Origin: Monomorium pharaonis | Taxonomy: Eukaryota > Arthropoda > Insecta > Hymenoptera > Formicidae | Assembly: GCF_013373865.1 (NCBI RefSeq) | Contig: NC_050468.1 | Span: 8,370,510-8,434,509 of the forward strand | Length of the DNA: 64,000 nucleotides | Direction of reading: 5' to 3' | Shown here: one piece after another, positions 13,301-25,800 of the stretch | Layout: each line of letters starts with the position of its first letter | Position numbering within the stretch: the stretch's first letter is position 1 | Position numbers and translations under genes: made by a program | The notes under the pieces: model-generated | Told to the model about the DNA's origin: nothing | Database searches by the model: none | The model's input: only the letters and a program-made list of their open reading frames with translations

Positions 13301-14971
13301 ATTATCGAGATTTTATTACATTAGAGATCAGAGATCAGCGATTTTGACGGCAGCGATTGGTCCTTTTGGCTGTACTTAATGTAGAAGACAATGAAAACGG
13401 GACTTCGCACAATATCGCAAAAAAAAAAAATCGAATGAGCAGCAGCAGAGTAGCTGTTAAACTTTTAATACAGCTTTGTATATTATTAAATTTTATAATA
13501 GGGATTGTCTTCCCTCATGGAAGACTATTATTATAGATGCTTCGTCTTCCGTATTAGCAGCAAATTTTATTAGACTTCAAGTTTATCAATGTTCATAAAG
13601 ATAACTTGTATGCAATAAATTCATTGTACATTACAAATAAAGCTATACAAATACTGAAAAATATATTACAAATAAACAATTGACCCAATGATTAACACTA
13701 TTTGCGTGTTATTCATATTATCAGTCAGTCTGTTTATCATTTGGCTCAAATTTTGCTATCTACTACAATAAAGCAATTTATTGCCAATAAACGACGAATA
13801 TTGCGGTGAATTATGGAAAGTCGTTAACGCGACTTTCTTTCAATCCATCTCGTGGGCGACGATATACCCGTCTAATCGTAAGTTACGCGCTCAATGATGT
13901 ACGCAGAAAAAATCCGGCATTTTCCCGAGCGTGAGATCGCACGGAGGATTCACGAGAGACTGGAAATTTCCACCAGCACGTGCGCATACGTGCCAGAGCG
14001 AATTTGTTTGTTTCATTTGTCAGTATGAGGAGCGCACACAGTCGCGTATCCACGCACACCACTTCTTCTCGTATAATTATTCCCACGTATTCCTCCGCAT
14101 GTCGGAGTGTGTGTTTATCGTAAGCGCACGATCGCGCCGGGTAATCGTTCGCACGCACACGCCCGCCTATTTTATCGTTCACGCGTGCGCGTCACGCGTG
14201 ATTACGAGTATATGCATAAATCTTCGCGCCGCACGCACATATACACGCACAACGACAAAGATATATCGCGTATCTAATCACATTGATTTGCGCGCGTTCT
14301 CCAAAAGATTATTGTCTATTTTTTGGCATACGTAGTGACGCTGAGGCAAATCTATGTTTCAGCCTCGGAATCGCTTCGGGCAAGGAACGATCATGACCGC
14401 AAAGGTAAAAAGCTTAAAGGAGTATTAAGTTTCTACGGGAGAAACTCTAAAGGAATCATCATCATTTATAACTGTGTTGCGCTTTAAGTATAATTTTTTT
14501 TGACAGTCATGATAATTTATCGCAACGAACACTCTGTGTTAAAGCAAAAAATCAGGAAATGGTTATTTTTAGTAGAATTTATGCGCTGCTCTGAACATCG
14601 CCATATTTTAGATAATTATAATAATCTAATTAATCAGCTTTTACAGAAACGATTGATGAGGTTTTGAGAAATTCTCAGCATATTTCCAGGATAAAATAAT
14701 GTAACAAGTCTCTTGAAAAGTAGACACATACATTATATATAATATATAATACATAATATAGAATAATAATTAATATTAACCACTTCTCCCTCTCAGCAGT
14801 TTATTTTAAGTTTCAAAAAAACTAGTTACGTAAACAAACGTAAAAAAATATTGACCAATTTTAAAAACAATAATTAAATCTTTAAAAATTCTATATATAA
14901 ATTCTATATGTATATAAAAATATATACAATTAAAAATATATTAATCTTCTCATTAAAAAACGAGAAGAAGA

Positions 14972-15009
14972 AAAGGGAAAAAGATTGGTTTAAAAATCTT
15001 TTTCCCTTT
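14972..15009. repeat. Perfect 15-bp hairpin with 8-nt loop
   Basis: AAAGGGAAAAAGATT (14972-14986), loop GGTTTAAA, then the exact reverse complement (14995-15009). A GAGAA/TTCTC extension can pair further with a bulge. Confidence 0.5.
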
Positions 15010-17765
15010 CTCCGGAAATAGCTTCCACCTATTAAAATATATACTTCTAGCGCAGACTTTTGACTGTGTATGTTCCATCCGCAGTCGACGGTGAGAGGAA
15101 GTACCGCCTATATCGGTAAAAAAAAAAATAAACCGGTTGGATTTTCTTCGTAGACGTTACGATCCTACGACGGAGCTGGCGACGTATGGTTACGAGCGGC
15201 ATTTCCTCTCCACCGTCGTCGATGAATCATTATAATAGACTCGTCTCGAAAAAGCGCGGCGTTAACTGTGTTTTCAATTATTCGAAGTACGGCTCGGCAA
15301 ATTTAATTTTTACTCACGTTGCGACACACGTAGCAGGTCCATTCATTCATTCTGCTGACGAAACACGATGACCCGATAAAAACAGGGTTTATTTTTAAGT
15401 CTGTACTGAGATATAAAAAGCCACTTGAACTTGAACCAAATTGTGTTCACGTATAAAAAAATAACGGTTTGTAAGACGTATTTTTTGTAAGATGTGCATA
15501 CTTTTTCTTTCGTGGAAAACTATTTTGCTTTTGAAAGTTTTGTTTCGTTAATAATTTTTTTTTTTCCATGAAAAGAGATATCGCTGGTATTTTACCTTCA
15601 AGTGTCTTTTTTTTATCATTTTATTTATTGTTTGCAGGTCAATGTTAAATCAGAACTTCAAAATATTGCTCTGTCCATGAAGATATAAAAATGTCATTAG
15701 TTCTAATATAGTATAGCTTAAAACAATGCGAACAATATTATTATAAAGAATATCTTCTTAAAAAGATCAAAAAATTAATATACTTTTCTATGTCTTCTGA
15801 CGGAGTTACACAGCATAATTCAAGACAAAATATTACTTATATTTTTCGTAGAATGCAGCATAATCCTAATTTTATTCAGTTTTATTTATTCTTATCTGTA
15901 TTCTTCAAACGTTGTTAGTTCGAATGCATACAACGACACCGGCAGTATGTTCAATTATAGCCGCGCATGTTACTAGTTCCGCTTTATTTGCCTTCTTACT
16001 CACATCACGAACTTAATATTCGCATCGCGCGTCGCGTTCCGCGTATCGAGTGTTGAACAATGACGATTATTTAACAGCCTGTGTTTGTAGATATCGGTCT
16101 TAACAGCAGGGGCAAGTTGGTTTTGCGAAAGTGGCGTGATGCGCGCGACCACCGACACGACATATGTATGATTCATGAGCATTTATATGCCAGGGCCGAC
16201 GGGAAGATTATTTTTAATGTCTTTGCGATTACGGATTTTCAACGTTAATTGCTATATGTTAGATACTCTTCCAATAAGTAGAAAACGATAGCGCATATTA
16301 TCGCGTCGCGTCATTTTTGTATCAATAAAGTTTATGTAATTATAACGAACGATAAAGTGTGATTACTAAAAAAGGTTTCACATTACTTTATAATATAATT
16401 CTTAATAATATAATTTTATTATTTAAAAATCTCGGGAGTTAAGTTCCGAAAAATCTTATTATAATGATATATGATACTTTCACTCAAAATCGTTAGTAGA
16501 TGTGTTTCGGCATTTAAAGCGCACAAACTAATCAAGACAAAAAAAAAACTTTAGGCAGTCTAGCGATAACATTCACTTCAACGAATGATTAAATTCTTCA
16601 TCCATAAGAAGGAATACATAAAAGTTGCAACATTAAATGTTTTTACTCTGAAAGAATTTTACCTCTGCGCTATGTATGAGGTAACTGTGAATTATATCTC
16701 TTCGTAGTTAAAAATTTTTACAACTAATAAGATAATTTACCTTCAATACCTATGACACGAATGACTAGAACAACTTTTATAATTGAAATCCATTATTATA
16801 CTCTGTCGGTTCTCGGCGCCGCGTGTACGAATGTAATAACTATAGAAATGTCATAACTGTCTATGAGAATGTCGAAAGACGTTAATGACAATACGTGTCG
16901 ATGTAGTTTCTTCATGCAAGAATGACACGTGTCATTTCGAGAGATCAAAACTAAGGATGTGATAGGTTAAAGGTAAACCCATCATCAGAAATTTAGAGTT
17001 AAGATTCCGTTAAGGTTTTATATAAATTAAAAACGATATGAGCTCATTACTCTGTCCGACACCCGAAATAAACGTAAAATATTCATACCTGCAATGTTCA
17101 AAGAAAAAAAAAAGAAGATAGGTTATGTGCTGCGCTTTCACTTTATTCTAACGAAGATAAAAAACGCGCGTTGCCTGAAGAGTTAGATATTCAAGGTCGG
17201 TCGACAGTGAAAGTACGCTTGAATTGAAGCGTTTAATAGATAGATGATTTATTTAAATTACGATATGTATCGCCGTGACGTATCAAATTCTTTTGGCCGC
17301 ATTCATTAAAGAAAAGCAAGAAGTATAAATAAAAATCAATTATCTTTGTGAAAAAAATGCATATTTCAATACTACATTTTAATAATTTTATAGGTATCAT
17401 GCCATACACATGCTGTTTGTTACATAAATATTATAGATTATTAGAAAAAATCATTTTTTACGAGTTAAATCGCGAGAGTTAAGAATTAACAGCTCGGAAT
17501 TACATCATTCAAAGATTTGCGCGTATGCTCCACTTTATTAAGATTATTGTAGTTAATTATAACTTTCAATTGGGGAAGAAGACGCGACCGCGCTCAATCA
17601 CCTCACGGCGCGTATTCGTGTTAGAAGAAACCGGGCACGTACTCACGGGTTAAGAACGTGAATCCCGAAGGTCAAAGGTGAAAGTAACGTGGAGAACGTG
17701 AGGCAGAGGAATCGAGATTGGGAAGGGGGAAAGGAAGAAAGAGAGAGAGAGACTAAAGAACGAGC

Positions 17766-17888
17766 ATGGCGCCGGCTGGTCGACCGACTGAATGGAACAG
17801 CGGTGCTTCGTGCACTGATTCTTACGTAAGTATGGCGCGGCGCATCGTCGGGGCTCCTAATTATCCTAATTATTCGCTTGTCCGCCAT
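17766..17888. other. GC-rich island with back-to-back splice-donor motifs
   Basis: A perfect palindrome CTTACGTAAG (17821-17830) forms a GTAAGT donor on the plus strand and a GTAAGA donor on the minus strand. The minus strand has an ATG (17888) followed by 21 codons ending TAC then GTAAGA. The plus strand has an ATG (17766, context AGCATGG) followed by 20 codons ending TAC then GTAAGT. Both end in phase 0. Either could be a first exon: an alternative start for Tis11 (minus) or a divergent transcript (plus). Neither peptide is recognised. Confidence 0.2.
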
Positions 17889-19328
17889 AGAACCGCCCCG
17901 ACGTCCGTCTTGAATTCCCGTGTTGATCGCCAGCTGCCTGTCCTTTGGCCGAAAGGACCTTGCGCTTTTATCATCGGTCGGAAAAAAAAAACAACATCCA
18001 TTCTCCCCTAGTGCCTCATTATCCCGATTGCATTAGTGGAATTTCACATAGATTTGCAGTCATTACATTTTCTCGTTTAAATCGCGCGTGGTTACTTGTC
18101 ACAGTTGCTTCTAATGCTTGTTGATACGATTGTGTGATAATTTATTTAACAACGGTAATTCAATATTAAATCTAATTCTTGTTATGTCATCGATATAAAT
18201 TTTCGCGCACTAGTTTCAAGAGTTTTATTGTTACGAATTACAGCGTAAACAAAATGTTAAATAATTGGTTAATGATCATTCTGGCTCCAATAAAAAAAGG
18301 TTCATAGTTACGTGTAAATTCTACGTAATTACACACGAGAGAACGCCAGGTCAATTAGAACACGGTCTGCACACTTTTTGACATCCAATCAATGTGTCGT
18401 GTTCGATTGCAATTGACCTTTCAATTGAACTGTCAAAGGATAGTAAGCAATGTGTTTGCACGCACGCAAATTGTGGACAGCAATGAATTGACAATGACTA
18501 TCGATCGAAATCAATTAGATCGATATTGATCACAGATCAATGGAACAATGTTTGAAGGTGAATTTCGTTCTACCTTTGTCACCCATTTAAAAAATAAACT
18601 ATGTTTTCCTATTAATAAGTATAATGATAATTGCTCATTTGCTATATAACTAAAAAAATTATATTTTCAGTTTTCTCTACAATAATATATTAATAATACA
18701 AAATCGCATTTAAAAATAATGCAAAACTTTAACAATTTAAACGGGAAAACTTTATTTTATAAGACGTAAGATATATCGTTGTTGTAGCAAATGAACGATA
18801 TATTTTAGTTCTTTACTCTAAAAGAATTGCGTTTTCTTTCTACTTTTACAAATAATTCTTGCGTTTGTTTAAAACTAGCTATTTATTGTAGCAATAATGC
18901 CTCAAAGTAATAAATAAATTACTTTTTCCTTCTCGGTCTTTGTCGACCATTTTTACGTGTCTTTTTTTTCTTTCTCGTCTTTCACTCATCGACGAGCGGA
19001 CAAAAGAAACACGAGAGAACCGACGAGAGAAGCATTTCGCTTTCCGGCCCAGAAGAGCGTGTCGCCCCTTGAAACTCTCCTGCGCCGTCTTTTTTTGTAA
19101 ATTTCTCGCGCATAAAGCGTACGAAGCGAAAACAAGCCGCATATTACAAGTCTATGAGACTGCATACAAATTTCAGGCTAGTAGCACTTCTGATACACAA
19201 ACTATCTCGGAAGTTTTGCGGTTTACATGAGTCACAACTCGTGGAAAAAAGAAAACGAACAACGGTGGCTTCACGCTACTTATAGCTCTTCAGTTGATAA
19301 AAAATTAAAAATTTTGAGCCGGTTATTC

Positions 19329-19439
19329 CAACTTCTTGGTAAACATACCTTTCAGGTAAGCATGCGTCATTTTTTATTCTAAATAAATAAAGACAGACAT
19401 ATATTACCTTATCTGATAGATAAGTTTACCAAGAAGTTG
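19329..19439. repeat. 16-bp perfect inverted repeat with 79-nt spacer
   Basis: CAACTTCTTGGTAAAC at 19329-19344 and its exact reverse complement at 19424-19439. It could be termini of a very short element or a hairpin. It lies just upstream of the larger palindrome at 19.59-19.80 kb. Confidence 0.45.
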
Positions 19440-19585
19440 ATGCAATCAACCCTTAATGATTCAATTTACAATAAAATGTTTTTCCTTTAAATATAGATTT
19501 GAATAAAAGTTGGAAAGGTTCGAAGTCTTAAAGATATCTTAGAATTATAAAATAAACTTTTGAGCTGAAAATTGATTAACACACC

Positions 19586-19796
19586 CTCTAAATCATTGAA
19601 ATCAATGAAAATACACCGATTTCAGTGATATACTTATAACTTGTCAATTAGTGAAATAAATGATCTCTCAGTGTGATCATACATTGTACTACTTTTGAAG
19701 TAAAAATCACTAAAAGTTAGTCATACTCACTAATTATCACAGTCATAAATATACCACTGCCAATCGGTGAAAATACACTGATTGCAATTTAGAAAG
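19586..19796. repeat. Large imperfect palindrome of about 210 bp (MITE-like)
   Basis: The two halves pair around a centre near 19692. Outer arms carry AATC-NN-TGAAAATACAC-N-GATT at 19600-19621 and 19762-19783, each itself a partial hairpin. Inner arms carry AATTAGTGA (about 19648) and TCACTAATT (about 19728), and TCTAAAT flanks both ends. Arms of this kind are typical of foldback or MITE elements. No coding content. Confidence 0.5.
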
Positions 19797-19999
19797 CATA
19801 TACAGTCTTTAAAAATCAGACGCGGATTATTTAGACTATCAATAACATTAATTGCGGACAAAATTGTCACCGAATATTCTAGGTATGCGCGAACAACTGT
19901 CCAAAAAGTTACAGTTCCACTCGTTGCGCATTTCGCCGGACGTTGATTTTGCGACGCGCAGAAAATTCCTCGCTCTCGGAGGGAAAAAAATGATTACCG

Positions 20000-21430
20000 T
20001 GATTAGCATTCGCCAATAAGATTCGAGAAGTGCGGCTTTCCACTCTACTTCCTCCGTGAACCTTGCACGGTGCACGCGTATGAGACTGCTGCTGCTGATC
20101 AGAGTGCGCGGTGAATAAATGAGAACTATATGAATCACGGGCGCTTGGTAGTAGCGCGAGTCATAAAGAAAACCGCACGCGGAAACCGGAGTGTGCGCGC
20201 GCGCGCGCGCGAGCGCGCCTCCGCCGCAACAATGCAACTTTGCGCGCCCCGCGCGCAATTATCCCGCGCGCGAGCGTGTCGTATGCACAACGGCGAAAAG
20301 TGAAAGTACACGTTTAGCGTGAACTTTAATTTCTTTTTTCTCCTCCGTCCGTCCCTCCCTCTTCCTCCCAACGCTCCGCCGCGGCCGGGGAAAAACACTC
20401 CCAGGATGGATCGAAGGCGAGGCGAAAGAGACGAGAAAATGATTGGGAAACTCTGATGGGATAGCGCGATTGAATATCGCGTAATTTATGTGCCTAGGTA
20501 ATCAGAATGTAATAGCGCTGTGCGTTGCGTTGCGTTGCGTCGTATCGCGTGGAAGGAAAGCTGCGTAGGGAATACCGGCGGTAACAATGAGGATCGGGGA
20601 TCTGCAATTATGCACGCCGCGCGTGTATCGCAACGATAAAACGGCGAAAGTGCGTAATGCCCCCCTCCCCCCCCCCATCCCGAGATTTTTTTTTTCGCGC
20701 CGGGAAACGGAGGCACGGCACGCATGGATGAGTCATCGGCGAATCCAACTGTGCGCCTCGCTGGATTAATCATTTGACGATAGGCGGCTCTTTTCTTCGA
20801 ATGCGTGTTTTTAGCGATCGTCACTAGCGCTTCTCGGGCCGGGTCTCTTGTCTTTCGACGCTGTCAGCATCAGCTTTATAAATATTTAGAACAGGGGACT
20901 ACAAAACCGGCGGTTATAAAACGATAAAGTGACCTGTGGAGGCAACAATCATTTCCTGGTTTATATTTACACGGGCATTCTAGATCGGACAGCTGATGGC
21001 TGGTGTATATACACCATTGCCGCCGCCTTTCCTTCTCGATAGAAACGCGCGAGTGCGCTCGCCAAGCGAGATAATCGCGTTTCAGTGGCTTTCCGCGAAC
21101 TTTCCACGTGGCGGCCTTCGCAATCACGCGCGTTTCGCGGAAGTGTTTTCATTGTACCAGCCACCTGAATTACTGGAATTAAAGAACCGCGGCGCTTTTC
21201 ACGCGGCGGTTTTCACATTTTCGGTCATGGTTCACTCGGCTCATCGGCTCGCCGCGCTTTTTCCCTCGCACGCCGACCGTAAAATGCGCGAGAGCGAGCG
21301 AGCGAACGACCGAAAACTAGATGGCCGCGCGTAAACTCGCCGGGCGACTCGCCCGCCCACGTCCCGTAAAGAAATCGCGTTATAGAACAGGCGCGCGGGA
21401 GCGTTGCACCGTTATTGCGCAACAGAAGAA
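20000..21430. other. CpG-rich island inside the Tis11 intron
   Basis: A long GC- and CpG-rich block with alternating (GC)n at 20194-20211, a (TGCGT)4 pentanucleotide repeat at 20521-20540 and a poly-C stretch near 20660-20677. Many overlapping open frames on both strands are expected from the composition and none resembles a protein family. Possible regulatory region. Confidence 0.35.
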
Positions 21431-22631
21431 CGGTATTCGAAAATCGGAAAGGGGTCGTCCACAGTTTGTGTAAATACGCGCCGTACTCGCTCTACAGCGT
21501 GGTAAGTAACGGTGTACCAGGAGAGAGCATCATGTCAAAAATGAAAACTGGTAGCCGGTAATCGAGTTAGTAAAGATACGATATGAGATGTGTCAGATTT
21601 TATCGGTGATTTAGTGCTCTCTGCTAGACATCCTCTCTAGTTTATCCGCCGTGAATCTAAGGTAGCAATGTTTGATGCGACTGCGTGTTACGTGCACTGT
21701 ACCAGAATAGATTAGCGAATAAAGTGAATAATAAGAAAGTAGACTCGTTCGAACAGACAGCTGTTGCTTGTTTAACTTTTTTACACTCCACACACTCTAC
21801 ACGTACTTAATGTATCATAAATATATTCTGTTGTATTATCAATTTTTTTCCAATATTTCTTATTTCTTAAAATTGTTAAAATATGTTTTAAGAAATATTA
21901 TTCCTCACAATAAAAAATGTAATAACCTGTTAAAATTAATTTTGGGGAAGATTTAGAATGAAAAATAGAAAAACGCATACAAATGAAAGAGCGTGAATTT
22001 AGAAAGCGTGATTTGGACTTTCTCTTTTTCTTTGTTCGGACAAAAGTTAACAGCTTTATTCCTATACGAGGGAATTACGGACTGCACGACAAATTGCGAA
22101 AAAAGCGGTTTAGAATGATTCAAAAGGAAATTCGTTACTTATAATTCTCGTCCCTCTACGGTCGACGATGAGAATTAAATCTTTCGGGTTATTAAAGCCT
22201 TTTCGTGGCTAGATAATAACTGTGAACAGTTGGTAGAGAACAATAACGCGAGTGCGGTGCGGCGGTTGTTGACATTGTCATCATGCCGTCAAGGATCGGT
22301 CACGGTTCAGTCGGTCACGACTGCCTGCACGTGGATTTCCGTGTGCAGGACGCTCAATTAGCGAGGCAGTGAAGCTTCATCATGAAATACGTTATACTCG
22401 CGAACGATATACAATCGCCAAGAGATCATAATTCACGTGAAAACAATATGGCGAGTGTTGTGTGCAACTCTATTAAAAACTTCTTCGCCATAAATAACGC
22501 TCTTAAAACCGTATGTGAAATTTGTGTCTCAGCATATACATATTTTTAACGATACCTATATTTATATACAGCCGTTAAGGCTTATTTTGTAACATTTCGC
22601 GATTATTTTTCTTACATTCGGCTCGTAAAAC

Positions 22632-22829
22632 ATGGCTGAATATACGCCAATAGCGAATTTATCGTCCGACGAAGATCAATTTACATTTTCTATACCAAAT
22701 ATAGCGAGTATAATTAACACAATGAGGAATATCTCATGGCCAAGAATGGTCAGTCGCGATATGCAGGAAAGCGCGCGCCGACGAGCCGCAATTTTCAAAT
22801 GTCATATTTCTGACATTCGTGACAGCTGA
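22632..22829 (+). CDS. Doubtful 65-codon frame inside the Tis11 intron
   Basis: Not recognised. The ATG has a good animal start context (AACATGG). The first half is acidic and polar (NLSSDEDQFTF) and the second half basic (ARRRAAIFK). There is no signal peptide or membrane segment. It lies on the opposite strand to Tis11 within its long intron, with no clear splice signals or polyadenylation site nearby. It may be a small gene or a chance frame. Confidence 0.12.
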   Translation: MAEYTPIANLSSDEDQFTFSIPNIASIINTMRNISWPRMVSRDMQESARRRAAIFKCHISDIRDS

Positions 22830-24196
22830 TTTTGCATATTTTGTCGACTCAGGGTTCAAGGGTATGTCATAAATCCACGTTAGCAAATTTATAATCATAG
22901 TGTGTGTTTTCACGAGAATTACCGTACGGTACGGTCGACAATGTGCACGCTAGTCGGCGGCCGGTCACGGTTGAATAATCGCGGAACCGGCGACATTTTT
23001 TTCCCCTCCGCCGCGCGATCCGCGAACGCGGAGTATAAGGTATAAGGTTTAATTGCTCGCGAAATACGTCGCCGCGCGCCGATTCAGGCTCATCGGCGTA
23101 TCGCGCTAATGGCTTCAGGGTGCATTAAATCGGCGCTCGTACAGCGGGAGACACTATAATTTGAGGTACTCCTGGATTAAACACAAGTAAGGGTCACGCC
23201 CTTGCACAATCTGTCGGCGCTCGCCTCTTCTTCTTCTCGCAATTAGCGGAAAAAACCGACACGGTATGTTCGTTACGCATTCCGCCCGTTTTCCCCGTGA
23301 CTCGTCATTAAGTGGATGAAATAATAGAAATGTTCCGCGGGAGACGTCTTCCTGCTGTGTCATCAAACGAGACACATTTTTCAAAATTCAATTTAATTCG
23401 TATCCAACGTGAATGTTAGAAATTTGACCTTTTATTTCATCGACACGACAAAAAATTAAGTTTTAACTAAAAAGTTATTTGTTATTAGAAAAAAAATGGT
23501 ATTAAACAATTCGTGTTTCCCACTGTTTAATTCAATCTTGCCAAATATTTCCACCGATTTTTTTAAAATATTCTGTTTAATCATTATGCCAATAATATTA
23601 AACGTCAATTAAATTTCAAAATTATCAATAATTACATAATTACATGTAATGATAAATTAAATAAGTATTTCTCACCGTTATTTTGATTTCATTCGATATA
23701 TACACTCTTACAAATGTAATTGTTTCCGTGCTACAAAATAAAGAGATACTCGAAAGCAATCACAAATTGACAATAATTGGCAATAATTCAAAGTCGGATA
23801 AATTAAAATGAAGATCTCCGAGTTTCAATTTAATCTTTCTAATCGACTACTCTCATATATGCATGTGGGAATTATCTAGATCGCAAAGACGTAATATCGA
23901 TTAAAAAATCGCGCGTATGTTATGTAAAATATAAAAGCAAGCAAAATGTGTCTAGAGTATAAACGAGCAAAGTAAAATAAATCAGTGTCGGCATGCATAA
24001 TACATAAACCGCGACCATCCCCCCGTCGTGGATCTCCGATGAATTCAATTAGTCTCCGGGAGAAAGAGAGGGAGAGAAAGAGATCGTATCACATGCAAAT
24101 TAATCGGGAATTAAGCGCCGAGATTCTCGGGATTTCGCGAGATATGTTCGAGATGCGGCGAGCGCATCGGCGCGGCAATTCGCGTGCGACGCGCAT

Positions 24197-24218
24197 CGCG
24201 CGCACGATCGTGCGCGCG
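24197..24218. repeat. Perfect 22-bp GC-rich palindrome
   Basis: CGCGCGCACGA followed directly by its reverse complement, inside a CpG-rich intron island (24.0-24.5 kb) full of GCGC. Likely a by-product of alternating purine-pyrimidine sequence. Confidence 0.5.
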
Positions 24219-24879
24219 GCGCATAATACGCGCGCGTACGACGTGCGAGGAAAGTAGCAGTCTTTTTCCTCTTCTGGGGTCTCGCGCAGAAACTCTCAAC
24301 TCGCGTGTGTTTCCGACTCGCAGATAAAGAACAATGCGATGGGACAATACGAGGAGCGTGGTCGTCGTGCCAATGTTGCATGCTAAATTTATCCCCACGC
24401 CGCCGCCGCGCCGGGTTGACGGCTACGCCGAATATACGCGACGAGGCGATCGTTATCGCAATCAGTTTTGATGAGCGAACAAGCAATGAAAGCTGATGAC
24501 GCGACTTAGCCCCGTATTCATGCGTTCATTCGAGCCGTCGAGAGGCAAAATGGCTATGATTCACGGCTCTAACACAATCACGGCAACTGTAAAATTGTAT
24601 AAAAATCATTCACCGTACGGGAGATACGTTTGTTATATACATTTAATTATAAAAAATACTTTTATTATCTTTGTTTTAGACATCATAACTTGATTATGTA
24701 TTGAACTACGTGAAGCAATGTTAATCTTCAAAAATGTGTTAATCAAAGACGCAAGTTAAAATGTCTCTAAAGTCTACTCAGCATTAAAATTCGAATTAAT
24801 CAAAAATAGATCATAAGGAATTTCGATGACCAATTTCGATCAATTAACAAGCAAGAGCACGTGCCGATCGTTAACGAAT

Positions 24880-25800
24880 GGAGGAATGACACTACGCAAC
24901 TCGAGAGCCGTTGACGCATTCGCATCGACGACCCGCGATTCGCCGATTCTTTCCGTTCCTTCTCCAACAAAAATGAAGTAATCTCGGGTCACGCTATTTA
25001 ATTGCGCAAGCGGAAGGACATTAAGTTTCTCGAATACGGCGAAAGGAAACTTAACTCCCGGAGTGGCCCGAGAACGACGGACGACATTGATGCTCCCGCG
25101 TGTGCATCAACGGCGAAACGTGCGCGCGGATGATATATGGATATACTAAAATACGCGTGTGCGAGGAGGCCCCGAGACCGAGCGACCGGCCGCTCGTAAA
25201 ATAAGGCGCGTGATTCAGGCGTCGTCGGACGGCCGCGCGTGACCGCGAAGACTTTCCTGCGCGTAAAAAGACGCGCGCGGCGGGCACACGTGCGTTTACG
25301 AGCGACCGTTGCATACACAACGCGCGGGTGCATGCGCCAGCCGCGATGCGCCGATGCGTCATTGTATTGTACATACGCGCGCGCGCGAATGTGTGTGCAC
25401 GTGCGTACGTGCGTGCGTGCGTGCGTGCATGCGCGTTTACATTTCGCGGAGAGGGCTGCGCCTCCTGGTTTCATGCCGCCGGCTCTCCCCGGGCTCCTTT
25501 GTCTCTCGCGTCTCTCTACTCTGCTCCTTTTTTCTCTCTCTCTCTCTCTCTCTTTTCCCCCGGCATGACCCCACGCTCCCACCTCCGCGCCTGTACTCTT
25601 TCTCTTTGTCTCTCTCTCTCTCTCTCTCTTTCTCTCTTTCGCTTTTGCTCTTTTTCGCAGAAAGCCGAGGAAGAAAGAACGTGGGAGAGGCCCGCAGCCC
25701 GCAGCTCGGGCGCGTGGTTTTTCATTCTCGATGCGACGCGACGCGAAGACGCTACGTCATTATGTGACAAACATCAGGCGATTGGGAACGATCTGCGATT
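24880..25800. other. CpG-rich island with simple-sequence tracts
   Basis: GC-rich intron block with alternating GC (25376-25387), a GTGC/GTAC tract (about 25400-25430) and TC tracts (25533-25553 and 25609-25628). The long frames of up to 194 codons on both strands come from the repeats and low stop frequency; none looks like a protein. Confidence 0.4.
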
